Source of the DNA: a virus
Virus record (IMG/VR): IMGVR_UViG_3300013126_000208
Span: 1-26,342 of that record
DNA length: 26,342 nt
Direction: 5' to 3' (one strand)
The position numbers were made by a program, and so were the translations under genes. The stretch's first letter is position 1. Each line of letters starts with the position of its first letter. The notes beneath the pieces were generated by a model, which made no database searches, had not been told where the DNA came from, and was given only the letters and a program-made list of their open reading frames with translations. Positions 7,780 to 15,626 of the stretch are shown piece by piece.

Positions 7780-8001
7780 TTACCTTGTTCGTCTTGCGGG
7801 TCTAGAAACTCTGCCTGCGGACTTAGCCTTGGCAGCCTGAGCCTTCATCTGCTCATTCTCCTTCTTGATGCGCTCATTCTCTTTCTTCACCCACTCAACC
7901 AACAGGTGTACATAGATCGCCCTCTCCCACGGCATCATTTCTTCCAACTCAGTCAGCGAGTACTTGTGATGCTGAATGAGTTGAAAGTTCGTGTGCATCA
8001 T
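7780..8001 (-). CDS. Tail assembly chaperone C-terminal part (GT-like, reached by -1 frameshift)
   Basis: A 73-residue frame with LTELEEMMPWERAIYVHLLVEWVKKENERIKKENEQMKAQ and a basic tail (GRVSRPARRTR). An MPWER.IY motif followed by a helix is typical of the small ORF before tape measure genes. The two ATGs at 8001 and 7998 have no ribosome binding site. The frame is open upstream to 8034, where it joins the gp26-like gene at a U UUU UUC slippery site, so it is probably made as the C-terminal 84 residues of a 328-residue fusion. By analogy with lambda gpGT, the extended protein would bring the tape measure protein to the tail initiator. Independent translation coupled to the gp26-like stop is the alternative. 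Confidence 0.7.
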   Translation of the reverse strand: MMHTNFQLIQHHKYSLTELEEMMPWERAIYVHLLVEWVKKENERIKKENEQMKAQAAKAKSAGRVSRPARRTR

Positions 8002-8003
8002 GT

Positions 8004-8765
8004 TTACGATGCTGTCGTGGCAGAGGAGGATCGGAAAAAATCTTGGAGTCCCTTCAGAACAACCAACTGCTTTTGTTCTGTGCAGGGATTGAAGATTTCT
8101 GCTTCATGCTCTAGTTTCGGCATAGTCTCGAAGAACGATGTGATCTTTACGAACTGCTCTTGGGTCAGAGACTCCAAGAACGAGTCGATCTCTTTCGCTC
8201 CAACATCTTCGGCAGCGTGCATCTCTTCATTCTCAAAGATGTACTCTACGCATTCCTTGACCACCTCGAAAGCAAGCATGGGGTCTTTGCTGAGATCACC
8301 GCTCTTTGCGCCTTTGCCTGACATACGAGTAGCAAGATCGAGTTTCGGATAGCGCATGATGACTCCCACCTTGCGTTTCTTGTCTTCAAACACGGTGATC
8401 GTGTTGGTGTGATTTTCGGTGATCTTGGGGTGAACATCATCTAGATTCAGCGGCACCTTGACTTCTGCACCGCAGTCCAGTTTCACGACAGGCTCCACGG
8501 TGTTTCCAACCGACTTGGATCGTAGTTGCAAGAACAGCCATTCAATATCGAACAGAGGCAGTTCATCCACATCAAATCCTGGCGTTTGAACGCAATTGCT
8601 GATGATGGTTCTGAGGGCACTGATGGTTTCTTTGTCCTTTTTGGATTCCAATGCCATCAGTAGAATCTTCTCTTCCTTCACCAAGAATGGTCTGAACTTA
8701 ACAGATTTGCCAGTCGAGATGAGTTTTGTTTCATATGTTGGTGTGCCAATGATTGGTAATGCCAT
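8004..8765 (-). CDS. gp26: gp26-like baseplate/tail assembly protein
   Basis: A 253-residue protein starting MALPIIGTPTYETKL, with the STGKSVKFRPFLVKEEKILLMALES block (about 17-40) that I recognise from the T4 gp26/gp51-type baseplate family. T4 gp26 is assigned to baseplate hub assembly; here the position just before the tape measure gene also suits a tail assembly chaperone (lambda G role). GGAG 8 bases before the ATG supports the start. Near the C-terminus the codons GAT TTT TTC form a -1 slippery site; most ribosomes would end with RSSSATTAS, a minority would continue into the downstream frame. A 69-base gap with a hairpin separates it from the tube-family gene upstream. Confidence 0.75.
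   Translation of the reverse strand: MALPIIGTPTYETKLISTGKSVKFRPFLVKEEKILLMALESKKDKETISALRTIISNCVQTPGFDVDELPLFDIEWLFLQLRSKSVGNTVEPVVKLDCGAEVKVPLNLDDVHPKITENHTNTITVFEDKKRKVGVIMRYPKLDLATRMSGKGAKSGDLSKDPMLAFEVVKECVEYIFENEEMHAAEDVGAKEIDSFLESLTQEQFVKITSFFETMPKLEHEAEIFNPCTEQKQLVVLKGLQDFFRSSSATTAS
8034..8040 (-). other. Programmed -1 frameshift site (U UUU UUC)
   Basis: In the gp26-like frame the bases fall as T TTT TTC (last base of GAT, then TTT TTC), the canonical X XXY YYZ phase. A -1 slip continues CCG ATC CTC CTC TGC..., with no stop, straight into the 73-residue frame. AAGGGA lies 10 bases upstream of the heptamer, like the stimulatory Shine-Dalgarno of dnaX. A 5-bp hairpin GCATC/GATGC lies about 21 bases downstream, farther than usual. 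Confidence 0.65.
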
Positions 8766-8796
8766 GCTGTTCTCCTATAGGTGTATCGTCGAATCA

Positions 8797-8813
8797 CGCA
8801 TTGTAATAATGCG
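8797..8813. other. Hairpin in the gap between tube-family and gp26-like genes
   Basis: CGCATT and AATGCG form a 6-bp stem with a 5-base loop; no T-tract follows on the minus strand, so it is not a classic terminator. The 69-base gap (8766-8834) also holds ATACATAA and a possible 14-codon ORF ending at the gp26-like ribosome binding site. Confidence 0.3.
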
Positions 8814-8834
8814 ACTCATGTTATGTATGCTGCC

Positions 8835-9449
8835 TTATAGAAGTGATCCCAAGTCTGGAAGAGAGATGCCACCTCCACCTCCAAGACCCGACTGTATACG
8901 CATCTGTTCAATTCTATCTTGGACTTCTTCCAATGGAACAACTCCAGATGCCAGAAAGTTCTTGTAAGCGAACTTGACTTTCACCGTTACGAATGCAGCA
9001 TCTCCAGCCTCGTTTGCAAAGTCTATGGCTTCAATCTCGGTGGGGTATATCTCGTAGAATTTCCAGGCATATCGCATTACTCCTTTCTTGTCATACTGCT
9101 GTAGCCCAAGATCGCACACATAGTTCACATAGTAGTTTGGATTTCCACTTTTGGGATCAACCACCTGATCCATCCATCTATTGAACAGATCACGCTCGTA
9201 TCCGTCTTGTCCCAACAAGAACTCCATGGCAAGATCATCTGTGAACTCTTCTCTTGCTGCAATGGTTCGCTTTGGACCGTATGTTTGCAGATCGTTCCCT
9301 GCTACTTTTCTACCAGGCACAGATACATTCCGAACAGTTAGATTCAAGCGTTCGTTATCTGTGCCAGGTCTACCGATGAAAAGTCCCCATCGGGTAGGAT
9401 CCAATGGTTTGACTCTTGATATGGCTGCAATGAACTTGTCTATACGCAT
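8835..9449 (-). CDS. Tail tube-family baseplate protein (gp54/gp19 type)
   Basis: A 204-residue protein. VRNVSVPGRKVAGNDLQTYGPKR (about 40-62), FLLGQDGYERDLFNRWMDQVV (about 77-97) and YEIYPTEIEAIDFANEAGD with VTVKVKFAYKNF (about 132-165) follow the order of the T4 gp19 tube family: a strand with PGR, a (G/T)..ERxxFxxW helix, then the IYPxxI and final strands. In T4 the tube protein gp19 and the baseplate tube initiators gp48 and gp54 share this fold. Its place among baseplate genes makes a gp54-like initiator more likely than the major tube protein, but I cannot separate the two. The C-terminus is Gly-rich (GLGGGGGIS). The start has AAGGAG 5 bases upstream, overlapping the stop region of the upstream gene. 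Confidence 0.65.
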   Translation of the reverse strand: MRIDKFIAAISRVKPLDPTRWGLFIGRPGTDNERLNLTVRNVSVPGRKVAGNDLQTYGPKRTIAAREEFTDDLAMEFLLGQDGYERDLFNRWMDQVVDPKSGNPNYYVNYVCDLGLQQYDKKGVMRYAWKFYEIYPTEIEAIDFANEAGDAAFVTVKVKFAYKNFLASGVVPLEEVQDRIEQMRIQSGLGGGGGISLPDLGSLL

Positions 9450-9458
9450 GGTGTCTCC

Positions 9459-10082
9459 TTACAGATCCCTGATTTGCTTCAACATTTCTGTATTCACTGC
9501 ATTCTGTGTTCTGATTGTCCCACGATACTGTGCAACAGGAAGCAAAGATGCGGTGATCCATCCGTTCGTTGGAATCTCACCAACCACAGATCGAAAGCGC
9601 CTGAGTTTGTATGTTCGTACAGCAACTCGCATAAAGTTTAGTGTGGTTCCATTGATGTAATCGTAGTCCAGTTTAGATATGTGATTCTTCTTCGGTGGAA
9701 ATTGTGGATCAGTTTTATACAGCATCTCTGCGATGGCAAGCAGGCGATATCTCATCGGCAGATAGTGAAGATTGAATCCCACGATATGATTGCTCTTGAT
9801 CGTGAATGGCAGCACCACAGGAAACCGATCATAGTAGTCTTCCACTTTACTTGCTCTGTATTCAAACATATACAGTCTTCCAAACCCTATGTCTTCAGGA
9901 CTGATTTTGGTAGTACCTTCTATGGCTGTACGAAATGGAACAAACGACTTGGTTGTTGTTCCGTACAATGCTCGGATCTCTCGGTAGAACCAAATCATGG
10001 CCGCTTCGATGCTCTTGTCTTGCTTGAGCGCATCGGTGTATTCTTTGTATAGTTGCTCGTATATGTCTTGCTTCTTTGCCAT
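9459..10082 (-). CDS. Conserved T4-like phage structural-type protein, unassigned
   Basis: A 207-residue protein. The start at 10082 is chosen because its ATG overlaps the gp4-like stop as TAATG; 14 upstream codons in the same frame lie inside that gene. Segments GRLYMFEYRASKVEDYYDRFPVVLPF and VGFNLHYLPMRYRLL (about 70-120) are the kind of sequence I associate with a conserved T4-like virion/assembly protein found next to head completion genes, sometimes labelled DNA end protector, but I am not sure of that equivalence to gp2. No membrane segment or catalytic motif is visible. It is co-transcribed with the gp4-like gene before it and the tube-family gene after it. Confidence 0.55.
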   Translation of the reverse strand: MAKKQDIYEQLYKEYTDALKQDKSIEAAMIWFYREIRALYGTTTKSFVPFRTAIEGTTKISPEDIGFGRLYMFEYRASKVEDYYDRFPVVLPFTIKSNHIVGFNLHYLPMRYRLLAIAEMLYKTDPQFPPKKNHISKLDYDYINGTTLNFMRVAVRTYKLRRFRSVVGEIPTNGWITASLLPVAQYRGTIRTQNAVNTEMLKQIRDL

Positions 10083-10543
10083 TATGGTTTCAGATCCTTG
10101 TCGGTGATGATCTTGAACACCCAACCTCGTTCTTTACAGTACTGACTTGCTGCTGCCCACTTGGCAGAGTTGATACCCCAATCCTTTACGCTTCGCACAT
10201 AGTCTCGGTAGTCTCTTCTGCGGCGATCCACTTTGCCCTCAAATATCCGTATTTTCGGTGCAATGCATTGCCTGTATGGTTTAATCTCAACCATAATAGT
10301 CTGCTCCATCCCCCCTGAGTCATCAATAGCGATCACGAAATCAACAAAGTATCTATGCCATTTGCCATCTATTGGGGATACATAAGGAATGTACAGTTCC
10401 TCAGACGCCCACCATCTAACTGTTGCGTTGGTGTCACAGTAAACCATGAATCTGCGTTCCAATAAACTGCGATAGATGATGTTCGTGGAGTCTCCACGGT
10501 ACTTGGAAGTATTGGTTGGTTTGTACTTTCCCCTGTATGCCAT
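10082..10543 (-). CDS. gp4: Head completion protein, gp4-like nuclease fold
   Basis: A 153-residue protein starting MAYRGKYKPTNTSKYRGDSTNIIYRSLLERRFMVYCD, the hallmark beginning of the T4 gp4 (gp50) head completion family, and the same length as that protein. HRYFVDFVIAI (63-73) with D68, and MVEIKPY (84-90) with E86-x-K88, supply a PD-(D/E)XK-type active site; E29 may complete it. In T4 this protein finishes the DNA-filled head before tail joining, possibly by trimming DNA. In T4 the gene sits next to 53; here the gp53 gene is about 1 kb away on the other strand. It is the first gene of the long minus-strand tail operon, and its start codon is only 27 bases from the divergent gp48 start. Confidence 0.82.
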   Translation of the reverse strand: MAYRGKYKPTNTSKYRGDSTNIIYRSLLERRFMVYCDTNATVRWWASEELYIPYVSPIDGKWHRYFVDFVIAIDDSGGMEQTIMVEIKPYRQCIAPKIRIFEGKVDRRRRDYRDYVRSVKDWGINSAKWAAASQYCKERGWVFKIITDKDLKP

Positions 10544-10570
10544 ACATACCTATGTAGGGTAGGAGATCAA
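10544..10570. promoter_or_regulatory. Divergent intergenic region, gp4/gp48
   Basis: The 27-base gap between divergent start codons must contain or overlap signals for both operons. It reads CATACATACCTATGTAGGGT, a near-palindrome around CCTATGTAGG, then GGAGATCAA, the gp48 ribosome binding site. No exact TATAAATA is present. Some promoter elements may lie inside the opposing genes. Confidence 0.3.
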
Positions 10571-11536
10571 ATGCCAGACAACAACAATCGCGGAAGACTG
10601 TTGAATGACGGTCTAAACAGCGGCATATTTGCCAAACTTGAACGGGTCGAAACACCCGCAGGAACCATTGCAACCATGCAGTATCCTATGGAAGTTGGCA
10701 CAGAAGTCATGCAGAACTTCATCCTGCTTACAGCATACTCAGATCAACCAATGAAGTTTGATACTTCGGTGAAAGCATCAAGCAAGCGTGGAAATCTCTT
10801 TGGAGTTATCTCGGCCGGACTAGGTGGAACTCCAGGCTCTATCGTGAATGTTGCGGGTGCGCTGTTTGATCTTGCAGGATTCAATGCACGAAAGTCACAA
10901 AGCAATGAGTCGTTTGTAGCAACTACTCGTCTTGCGGGAAATGTTGCCAGACAACCACAAGAAAGCATTGCTTTGTACATTCCAGGCGGAATCGAGATCA
11001 GCATGAGTGCTGAATACGAGATGGTCGAATCAGAGAGAAGAGGATGGGGAGGAATGTTTACTGGTATGCTCAAGGGAGCCATGAATGCAGTTGGAGACTT
11101 CTTTACGCCTGGAGGAGAACAAAGTCGTCTGTTGAAGACCGGCAAAGCCAAGAACCCGAACAAAGAAGTGTCATTCAAAGAGGTGAAGGAACGCTCTTTC
11201 ACATTCGAGTACACCTTTGCTCCCAAGAGTGCAGATGAAACCGATATGGTTTATCAGATCATCAAAACTTGCCGTTGGCATTCGCATCCTTCATTAGATG
11301 GTGCTACTAGTTTCAAAGTTCCATCTGAATGGGAGTTGCAGTTCTTCATCAATGGCAGAGAGAACAGATACATTCCTAGACTACGCAGACTTGTTTGCAC
11401 CAAGTTCGATGTGACATACGGAGATGAAAGTGGATTTGTTTCGTTTGAAGATGGCGCACCAACCTATCTCACCGTTTCAATGGGATTCCAAGAAGTCGAA
11501 CCGTTGCACAGAGAGCATATCGAGAAAGGCTTCTGA
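10571..11536 (+). CDS. gp48: Baseplate tail tube cap, gp48-like
   Basis: A 321-residue protein. The C-terminal third is diagnostic: FTFEYTFAPKSADETDMVYQIIK (about 209-231), then WHSHPSL, VPSEWELQFFINGRENRYIPRLRR and the closing FEDGAPTYLTVSMGFQEVEPLHREHIEKGF, as in gp48 of T4-like phages. gp48 sits on the hub and, with gp54, starts tail tube polymerisation. The middle contains a Gly-rich region (about 78-115). The start has GGAG 7 bases upstream. It heads the plus-strand baseplate operon 48-53-hub; its stop overlaps the next start (TGATG). Confidence 0.85.
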   Translation: MPDNNNRGRLLNDGLNSGIFAKLERVETPAGTIATMQYPMEVGTEVMQNFILLTAYSDQPMKFDTSVKASSKRGNLFGVISAGLGGTPGSIVNVAGALFDLAGFNARKSQSNESFVATTRLAGNVARQPQESIALYIPGGIEISMSAEYEMVESERRGWGGMFTGMLKGAMNAVGDFFTPGGEQSRLLKTGKAKNPNKEVSFKEVKERSFTFEYTFAPKSADETDMVYQIIKTCRWHSHPSLDGATSFKVPSEWELQFFINGRENRYIPRLRRLVCTKFDVTYGDESGFVSFEDGAPTYLTVSMGFQEVEPLHREHIEKGF

Positions 11537-12447
11537 TGGGTTACTTCAACAAGTTTCCAAACCTGTACTACGATGTAAAAGGCAACAAGAACTATCAAGT
11601 TGCTGTCGATATACTTCGCAGAGTTCGTATCAATTCCAAAGCAGTTGAAGGGTCTTTGTATGGTGAATATACGGTTAAAGACACAGACCGTCCTGATACC
11701 ATTGCTCACAAACTGTATGGTGATTCGGAACTACATTGGGTGATCTTGCTGTTCAATGAGATACACAATCCATACTATGAATGGCCCATGGCATACCATG
11801 AGTTCTTGCGCTACTGCAAGAACAAATATCCAGGCAATGCGTTTCTGATGGAGATGCATCCAGTAAAGCAGAGTCCACTTCCATCTGTACGCAAGCGCAG
11901 AGATCACAAGATCATCGAAGGATACTATGCATTCGGTATAACAGGATCAACGCTAAACACAAGCAAGCGTGCCTATGTTGTGTGTTGGGACAGAACCATG
12001 AACAAGGCCATTGTAGTAGATGAAGTTGGTTCTTTCCAAGACAACGATCTAGTTGGGTTTGCTGTGACAGGTAATGAAGAAGCAACTGCAAGTGGCATCA
12101 TTCGTCGTATCCAACTAAACATCGAAGCAGTACACCACTTCGAGGATGACTCTGGAAACCAACTTGCTCCTCTTGCCTCTTATGACAATCTGATACAGCA
12201 AGGTACAGAAGTGCAAGCGACCTCCACATTCGATGACTATGGAAGATTCTCTACGCTTCCGTTCTCTGAAACATTGCTAGGTGCTTATCTTGCCAATCAA
12301 ACAGAAGCACAGACCATCAAAGCAGTAACCAATCTGCAATACGAAACCGAGATCAATGAGAAGCGCAGACAAATCAGACTGCCTGCTCCAGAGATCGTGG
12401 GAGAAATAGCAAACAGGTTTGAGCAGATACTGAATGAAGAATTTTAA
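11536..12447 (+). CDS. gp53: Baseplate wedge protein, gp53-like
   Basis: A 303-residue protein. MGYFNKFPNLYYDV, VDILRRVRINSKAVEGSLYGEYTV, DRPDTIAHKLYGDSELHWVILLFNEIHNPYYEWPMAYHEF (about 55-95) are characteristic of the gp53 family, with the LysM-like KLYGD...HWVILLFN block. T4 gp53 (196 residues) joins wedges into the baseplate; this one is longer, with an additional middle region (about 110-210) that I do not recognise. Translation is coupled to gp48 through a shared base in TGATG; AAAGG lies 8 bases upstream. Confidence 0.85.
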   Translation: MGYFNKFPNLYYDVKGNKNYQVAVDILRRVRINSKAVEGSLYGEYTVKDTDRPDTIAHKLYGDSELHWVILLFNEIHNPYYEWPMAYHEFLRYCKNKYPGNAFLMEMHPVKQSPLPSVRKRRDHKIIEGYYAFGITGSTLNTSKRAYVVCWDRTMNKAIVVDEVGSFQDNDLVGFAVTGNEEATASGIIRRIQLNIEAVHHFEDDSGNQLAPLASYDNLIQQGTEVQATSTFDDYGRFSTLPFSETLLGAYLANQTEAQTIKAVTNLQYETEINEKRRQIRLPAPEIVGEIANRFEQILNEEF

Positions 12448-12449
12448 GC

Positions 12450-13829
12450 ATGAGCAATACTACCAATCACTTTGATATTCTAAGTCTCAAACTCATTTCC
12501 TATGCGAGTGGAAGTGAGCAAGACATCACAAAGATGTGGGATGAGATTGAGATATTTGAGGATATGTACACCAACTGTCTCAGCGGACAAGTCACTATCA
12601 TTGATTCGCTGAATCTCATCTACCACTTCAGCATCTGTGGTAGAGAAAAACTTGAGATCAGTTTCAAGACTCCATTCTTCGACAACCTGTACGGTGGAAC
12701 AGCGGTCACTCGAACATTCAGAGTCTACAAAATTAGCGAACGCGAACCTCAAGCCAATGACAAGTCTTTACGATACACTCTTCACTTTGTGTCAGAAGAG
12801 TTCGTGAAGAGTCAGCAAACAAAGGTCAGCAAGGCATACGAAGGCCGAGTTGATGACATCATCGAAAAGATCTACACGGATTACTTGAAGATAGACTACA
12901 CAGGAAACAACAAGAAGGGTCTTGATGTAAGCAAGACCATGTTTCGCCACAAGTTCATCATCCCATACTGGAGTCCATTGTCTGCGATAAATTGGCTAAC
13001 TGCAAGAGCAGTCGATGCCGATAACAAAGAGAATTGCAACTTCATCTTTTACGAAGACCTTGAAGGATTCAAGATGAAGTCATTTGCCGAACTGGCTAAA
13101 CAGCAACCCATCGGCGAGTACGAGTACTTTCCCCAAGTGAGAGAAGATAAAGATGGAGTTCCTGCTTCTCGGGATCTAATGAAAGAGTATAGAACTGTGC
13201 GAGAGTTCTTGATGATGGAGTATCACAACACCATGAAGAACATCGAGAATGGCTTTTATGCTTCTCGTCTTCTGTTTCACGACATCGTGCGAAAGAAATG
13301 GGGATACATAGACTATGCATACAATGAAGAGTTCTTTGGTGCAGATCATATTGAAAAGCATCCACTTGTTGCAGCGAACAATGACAACTTGAGTCCACAC
13401 CCACTCAGCAACTTCAAGTACTATCCCAAGCACAAGTGGATGTACGGCAACGAAAACCAGTATGCCGACAATGACAAGTATCAGGAGTGGGTACTCAAGC
13501 GTAATGCCCAAATGCAGCAAATAGAAGGGGCGCGCCTACAGTTCACACTACCAGGCAACTCTAAGATCAGAGTTGGTCAGGTAATCAAACTCACAGTACC
13601 TTCATTTGAAGAGAAACTGAATCCATTCATAGATTGGTTAGATAAGTACATGAGTGGTAAGTACATCATCAGCGCAATCAGACATAATCTGAGATTACGG
13701 GATGGATACCGAATGAGGCTAGAACTGTCACGCGACTCTCTACCCACCGCAATACCAGACAGCAAGGTTTGGTACAAGGGCGTGTTCCCCGAGCAAGGGG
13801 ATTTCTTCTCATCAAGTGTAAAGGTATAA
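12450..13829 (+). CDS. Baseplate hub protein, probably gp27-like
   Basis: A 459-residue protein. The beginning (HFDILSLKLISYASGSEQDITKMWDEIEIFEDMYTNCLSGQVTIIDSLNLI) and the block GREKLEISFKTP followed by FRVYKISEREPQANDKSLRYTLHFVSEE fit the phage hub protein type that forms the first domain of a gp27-like ring. The C-terminal part (LQFTLPGNSKIRVGQVIKLTVPS...YIISAIRHNLR.DGYRMRLELSRDSL) is the usual closing domain. T4 gp27 has 391 residues. I base the gp27 assignment on pattern and on position in a baseplate operon, not on a search. No strong ribosome binding site is visible; the start is 2 bases after the gp53 stop, so translation is probably coupled. Confidence 0.7.
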   Translation: MSNTTNHFDILSLKLISYASGSEQDITKMWDEIEIFEDMYTNCLSGQVTIIDSLNLIYHFSICGREKLEISFKTPFFDNLYGGTAVTRTFRVYKISEREPQANDKSLRYTLHFVSEEFVKSQQTKVSKAYEGRVDDIIEKIYTDYLKIDYTGNNKKGLDVSKTMFRHKFIIPYWSPLSAINWLTARAVDADNKENCNFIFYEDLEGFKMKSFAELAKQQPIGEYEYFPQVREDKDGVPASRDLMKEYRTVREFLMMEYHNTMKNIENGFYASRLLFHDIVRKKWGYIDYAYNEEFFGADHIEKHPLVAANNDNLSPHPLSNFKYYPKHKWMYGNENQYADNDKYQEWVLKRNAQMQQIEGARLQFTLPGNSKIRVGQVIKLTVPSFEEKLNPFIDWLDKYMSGKYIISAIRHNLRLRDGYRMRLELSRDSLPTAIPDSKVWYKGVFPEQGDFFSSSVKV

Positions 13830-13839
13830 GGAGATTGAC

Positions 13840-13989
13840 ATGGATAACAAAATCAAACTCATCGAATCTGATAACAATGCAAGCATGACTGAACAAGAGT
13901 TGGTGGAGTGGAAACTATGGGCAGAGAAGTGTCTAACAGAAGACAACACTAACTCGGCTATGTCTAGTCAGGACTTGAAAACCAAGTGA
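13840..13989 (+). CDS. Small protein of unknown function
   Basis: A 49-residue frame (MDNKIKLIESDNNASMTEQELVEWKLWAEKC...) with AAGGAG 8 bases before its ATG, 10 bases after the hub stop. It is acidic to neutral, with one likely helix around residues 16-32. Its last 22 bases overlap the 3' end of the convergent RuvC-like gene. The good ribosome binding site and operon position support it; no family is recognised. Confidence 0.55.
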   Translation: MDNKIKLIESDNNASMTEQELVEWKLWAEKCLTEDNTNSAMSSQDLKTK

Positions 13990-14522
13990 TGCCCATACTT
14001 GCAGATGTAATATGCATCTGCCAAGTCTGCTACTGGACTCTTGATCTGATCTGAAGCAACCCCAAGAATCCCCTGCAAATCCAAACGGCATTCTGCTTTG
14101 AAAGCGGCGTACATATCTTCTTTGTTTGCATTGCCTCGACCTGTTGCAAACTTCTTTACCTGTGTGGGAGGAACACTCTTGTATTCGATCTTGCTTTCCC
14201 ACAGACGATACTTGAAGATGCCTGTGTTTTCTCCGATATGAAACACCTTGCCTTTGGCAGCAAACGCATAGTCTTCAATGCATACGAAGTCGCAATCTTT
14301 CACTATGTCTAATGTCCACGCCGATATGGAACCATACCGTTGGCACTCATGCTTGTGTTCTTGCATGAGAGTTCCGTGTATGTTGTTAGGGAAACTCTGC
14401 TCGTACTTCTTTGTGCCAGACATGAAGTGCATGGTGCATTCAGAGATGCAGAACTTCTTATCGCCTTCAAAGACGCACACAGCAGGGCAGCGCAAACTGT
14501 AATCCACGCCTGCAATTCTCAT
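13968..14522 (-). CDS. RuvC-like Holliday junction resolvase
   Basis: A 184-residue RNase H-fold nuclease. The four acidic residues of RuvC are in place: D7 in GVDYSL, E83 in CIEDYAFAAKG, and D166 and D169 in SPVADLADAYYI. The PPTQVKKFATGRGNANKEDM segment (118-137) is the typical RuvC PxxVKKxxTGxGxAxKxxM block. It would cut four-way junctions in replicating phage DNA before packaging, the role T4 gives to endonuclease VII (gene 49). It ends convergent with, and 22 bases inside, the small plus-strand ORF. Its leader (14523-14555) holds ATACATAA but no clear promoter; the gp32 terminator lies just upstream. Confidence 0.85.
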   Translation of the reverse strand: MRIAGVDYSLRCPAVCVFEGDKKFCISECTMHFMSGTKKYEQSFPNNIHGTLMQEHKHECQRYGSISAWTLDIVKDCDFVCIEDYAFAAKGKVFHIGENTGIFKYRLWESKIEYKSVPPTQVKKFATGRGNANKEDMYAAFKAECRLDLQGILGVASDQIKSPVADLADAYYICKYGHHLVFKS

Positions 14523-14555
14523 GCCTTATGTATGCAAAAAACGCTATGTTGACAG

Positions 14556-14592
14556 CGAAAAACGAAAGAACGCGGATTGCTCCGCGTCTTTC
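14556..14592 (-). terminator. Intrinsic terminator after gp32
   Basis: On the minus strand a stem of 11 bp with one bulge (GAAAG and ACGCGG pairing with CCGCGT and CTTTC) around a 6-base loop is followed by GTTTTT. It lies 37 bases past the gp32 stop. A second perfect 7-bp hairpin, CTGACGC/GCGTCAG at 14616-14632, covers the stop codon itself and may protect the message end. Confidence 0.7.
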
Positions 14593-14628
14593 TGCGATGG
14601 TTCTGAGTTGTTGCGCTGACGCAATGCG

Positions 14629-15588
14629 TCAGTCTTCTGAAGCAAGACGCTCGAAATAACTCATAGCGTCATCAGAATTATCTTCGTCTTCAGACTCCTG
14701 CACCTTTTTGGGCGCAGGCTCTGGCTTCCTGGCAGTAGCAGGTGCAGCAGGCTTTGCTGCGCCGCTCGGCTTGAAGGTAGCACGAGGAGTCTGTTCCTCT
14801 TCGTCCAAGTCTACATCTTCGGCTGAAGACTTACGCGGAATTCCCGCATCAGACAACCCCATCACCACATCGTAACGGGCCTTCAATTCCTCGAAAGACT
14901 TGTGAGTATCAGGAGAAGTGAACTCCTTAAGAGAGTGCTGCTTCTTCCAAAGTGACTCCAACTTGGCGTCATCTCCATCGAAGAGTTCAGATGGGGCATC
15001 AAACTCGCTCTTGTCGTAGTTGATGTACCCTGCAACCTTACGAATCTTCAGTTTGAAGTCTGCACCCTTCCAAAAGTCGAAAGGATTGATCGGCTTCTCG
15101 TCTTCAAACTCAGGCTGCATTGCTTGCACAATCTTGTCGTGAATCTTCTTACCGTACTTGAAGAGGAACACCTTGCCCTCGTTCTGTGGTGCGGACGGAT
15201 CGCTCACCACAAGAATGTTTGAGACATAGTGCAGTCGGCGCTTACGCTGCCGAGCAATATCCTTGTCTCCCTCATCTCCGCTGTTCCAAAGGCGTGAGTT
15301 GGCTTCACACACAGGACACTTCTTACCAACCGTGGTTGGGCAGTTTTCAATGAACCATCCACCTGGTCCTTGGAACCCATGAGAGAAGCAACGCGCCCAC
15401 GGAATGTCTTCTCCCTCAACTGGAGGCAAGAATCGAATAACAGCATACCCGTTGCTTGACTTGTCTAGTTCAGGACGCCAGAAGCGATCATCCTTGTAAG
15501 AGTCGCTTCCCTTCTTTGCGAGTTTGTTGAGTTCGCTGCTCAGTTTGTCGAATCCACCTGATGACTTCTTTAAATCTTTGAATCCCAT
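14629..15588 (-). CDS. gp32: Single-stranded DNA-binding protein gp32
   Basis: A 319-residue protein, starting MGFKDLKKSSGGFDKLSSELNKL. A further 22 in-frame codons upstream are rejected because they overlap the promoter. Domains in order: basic N-terminal cooperativity arm; core with zinc ligands H70, C83, C91 and C94 (T4: H64, C77, C87, C90) and aromatic strands (FWRPEL, GYAVIRFLPP, GGWFIENC); a Pro/Ala-rich linker (about 270-300); and a strongly acidic C-terminus (ESEDEDNSDDAMSYFERLASED region) that recruits replication partners. gp32 coats single-stranded DNA during replication, recombination and repair. It follows gp59 and gp33 as in T4, but has its own sigma70-like promoter and a terminator. 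T4 gp32 has 301 residues. Confidence 0.93.
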   Translation of the reverse strand: MGFKDLKKSSGGFDKLSSELNKLAKKGSDSYKDDRFWRPELDKSSNGYAVIRFLPPVEGEDIPWARCFSHGFQGPGGWFIENCPTTVGKKCPVCEANSRLWNSGDEGDKDIARQRKRRLHYVSNILVVSDPSAPQNEGKVFLFKYGKKIHDKIVQAMQPEFEDEKPINPFDFWKGADFKLKIRKVAGYINYDKSEFDAPSELFDGDDAKLESLWKKQHSLKEFTSPDTHKSFEELKARYDVVMGLSDAGIPRKSSAEDVDLDEEEQTPRATFKPSGAAKPAAPATARKPEPAPKKVQESEDEDNSDDAMSYFERLASED

Positions 15589-15626
15589 TGTTTCGTTTCC
15601 TTTCTGTTTTGTGTAACGATGTATCA

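Noticed and set aside
8778-8819. A 14-codon ORF (MSRIITMRDSTIHL) ending at the gp26-like ribosome binding site, a possible leader peptide.
   Set aside because: No ribosome binding site of its own and no attenuator-like structure linked to it; chance ORFs of this size are common.
14549-14554. A perfect TTGACA on the plus strand in the gap between the resolvase and gp32 genes.
   Set aside because: No -10 box at a suitable distance, and plus-strand transcription would run into gp32 antisense.
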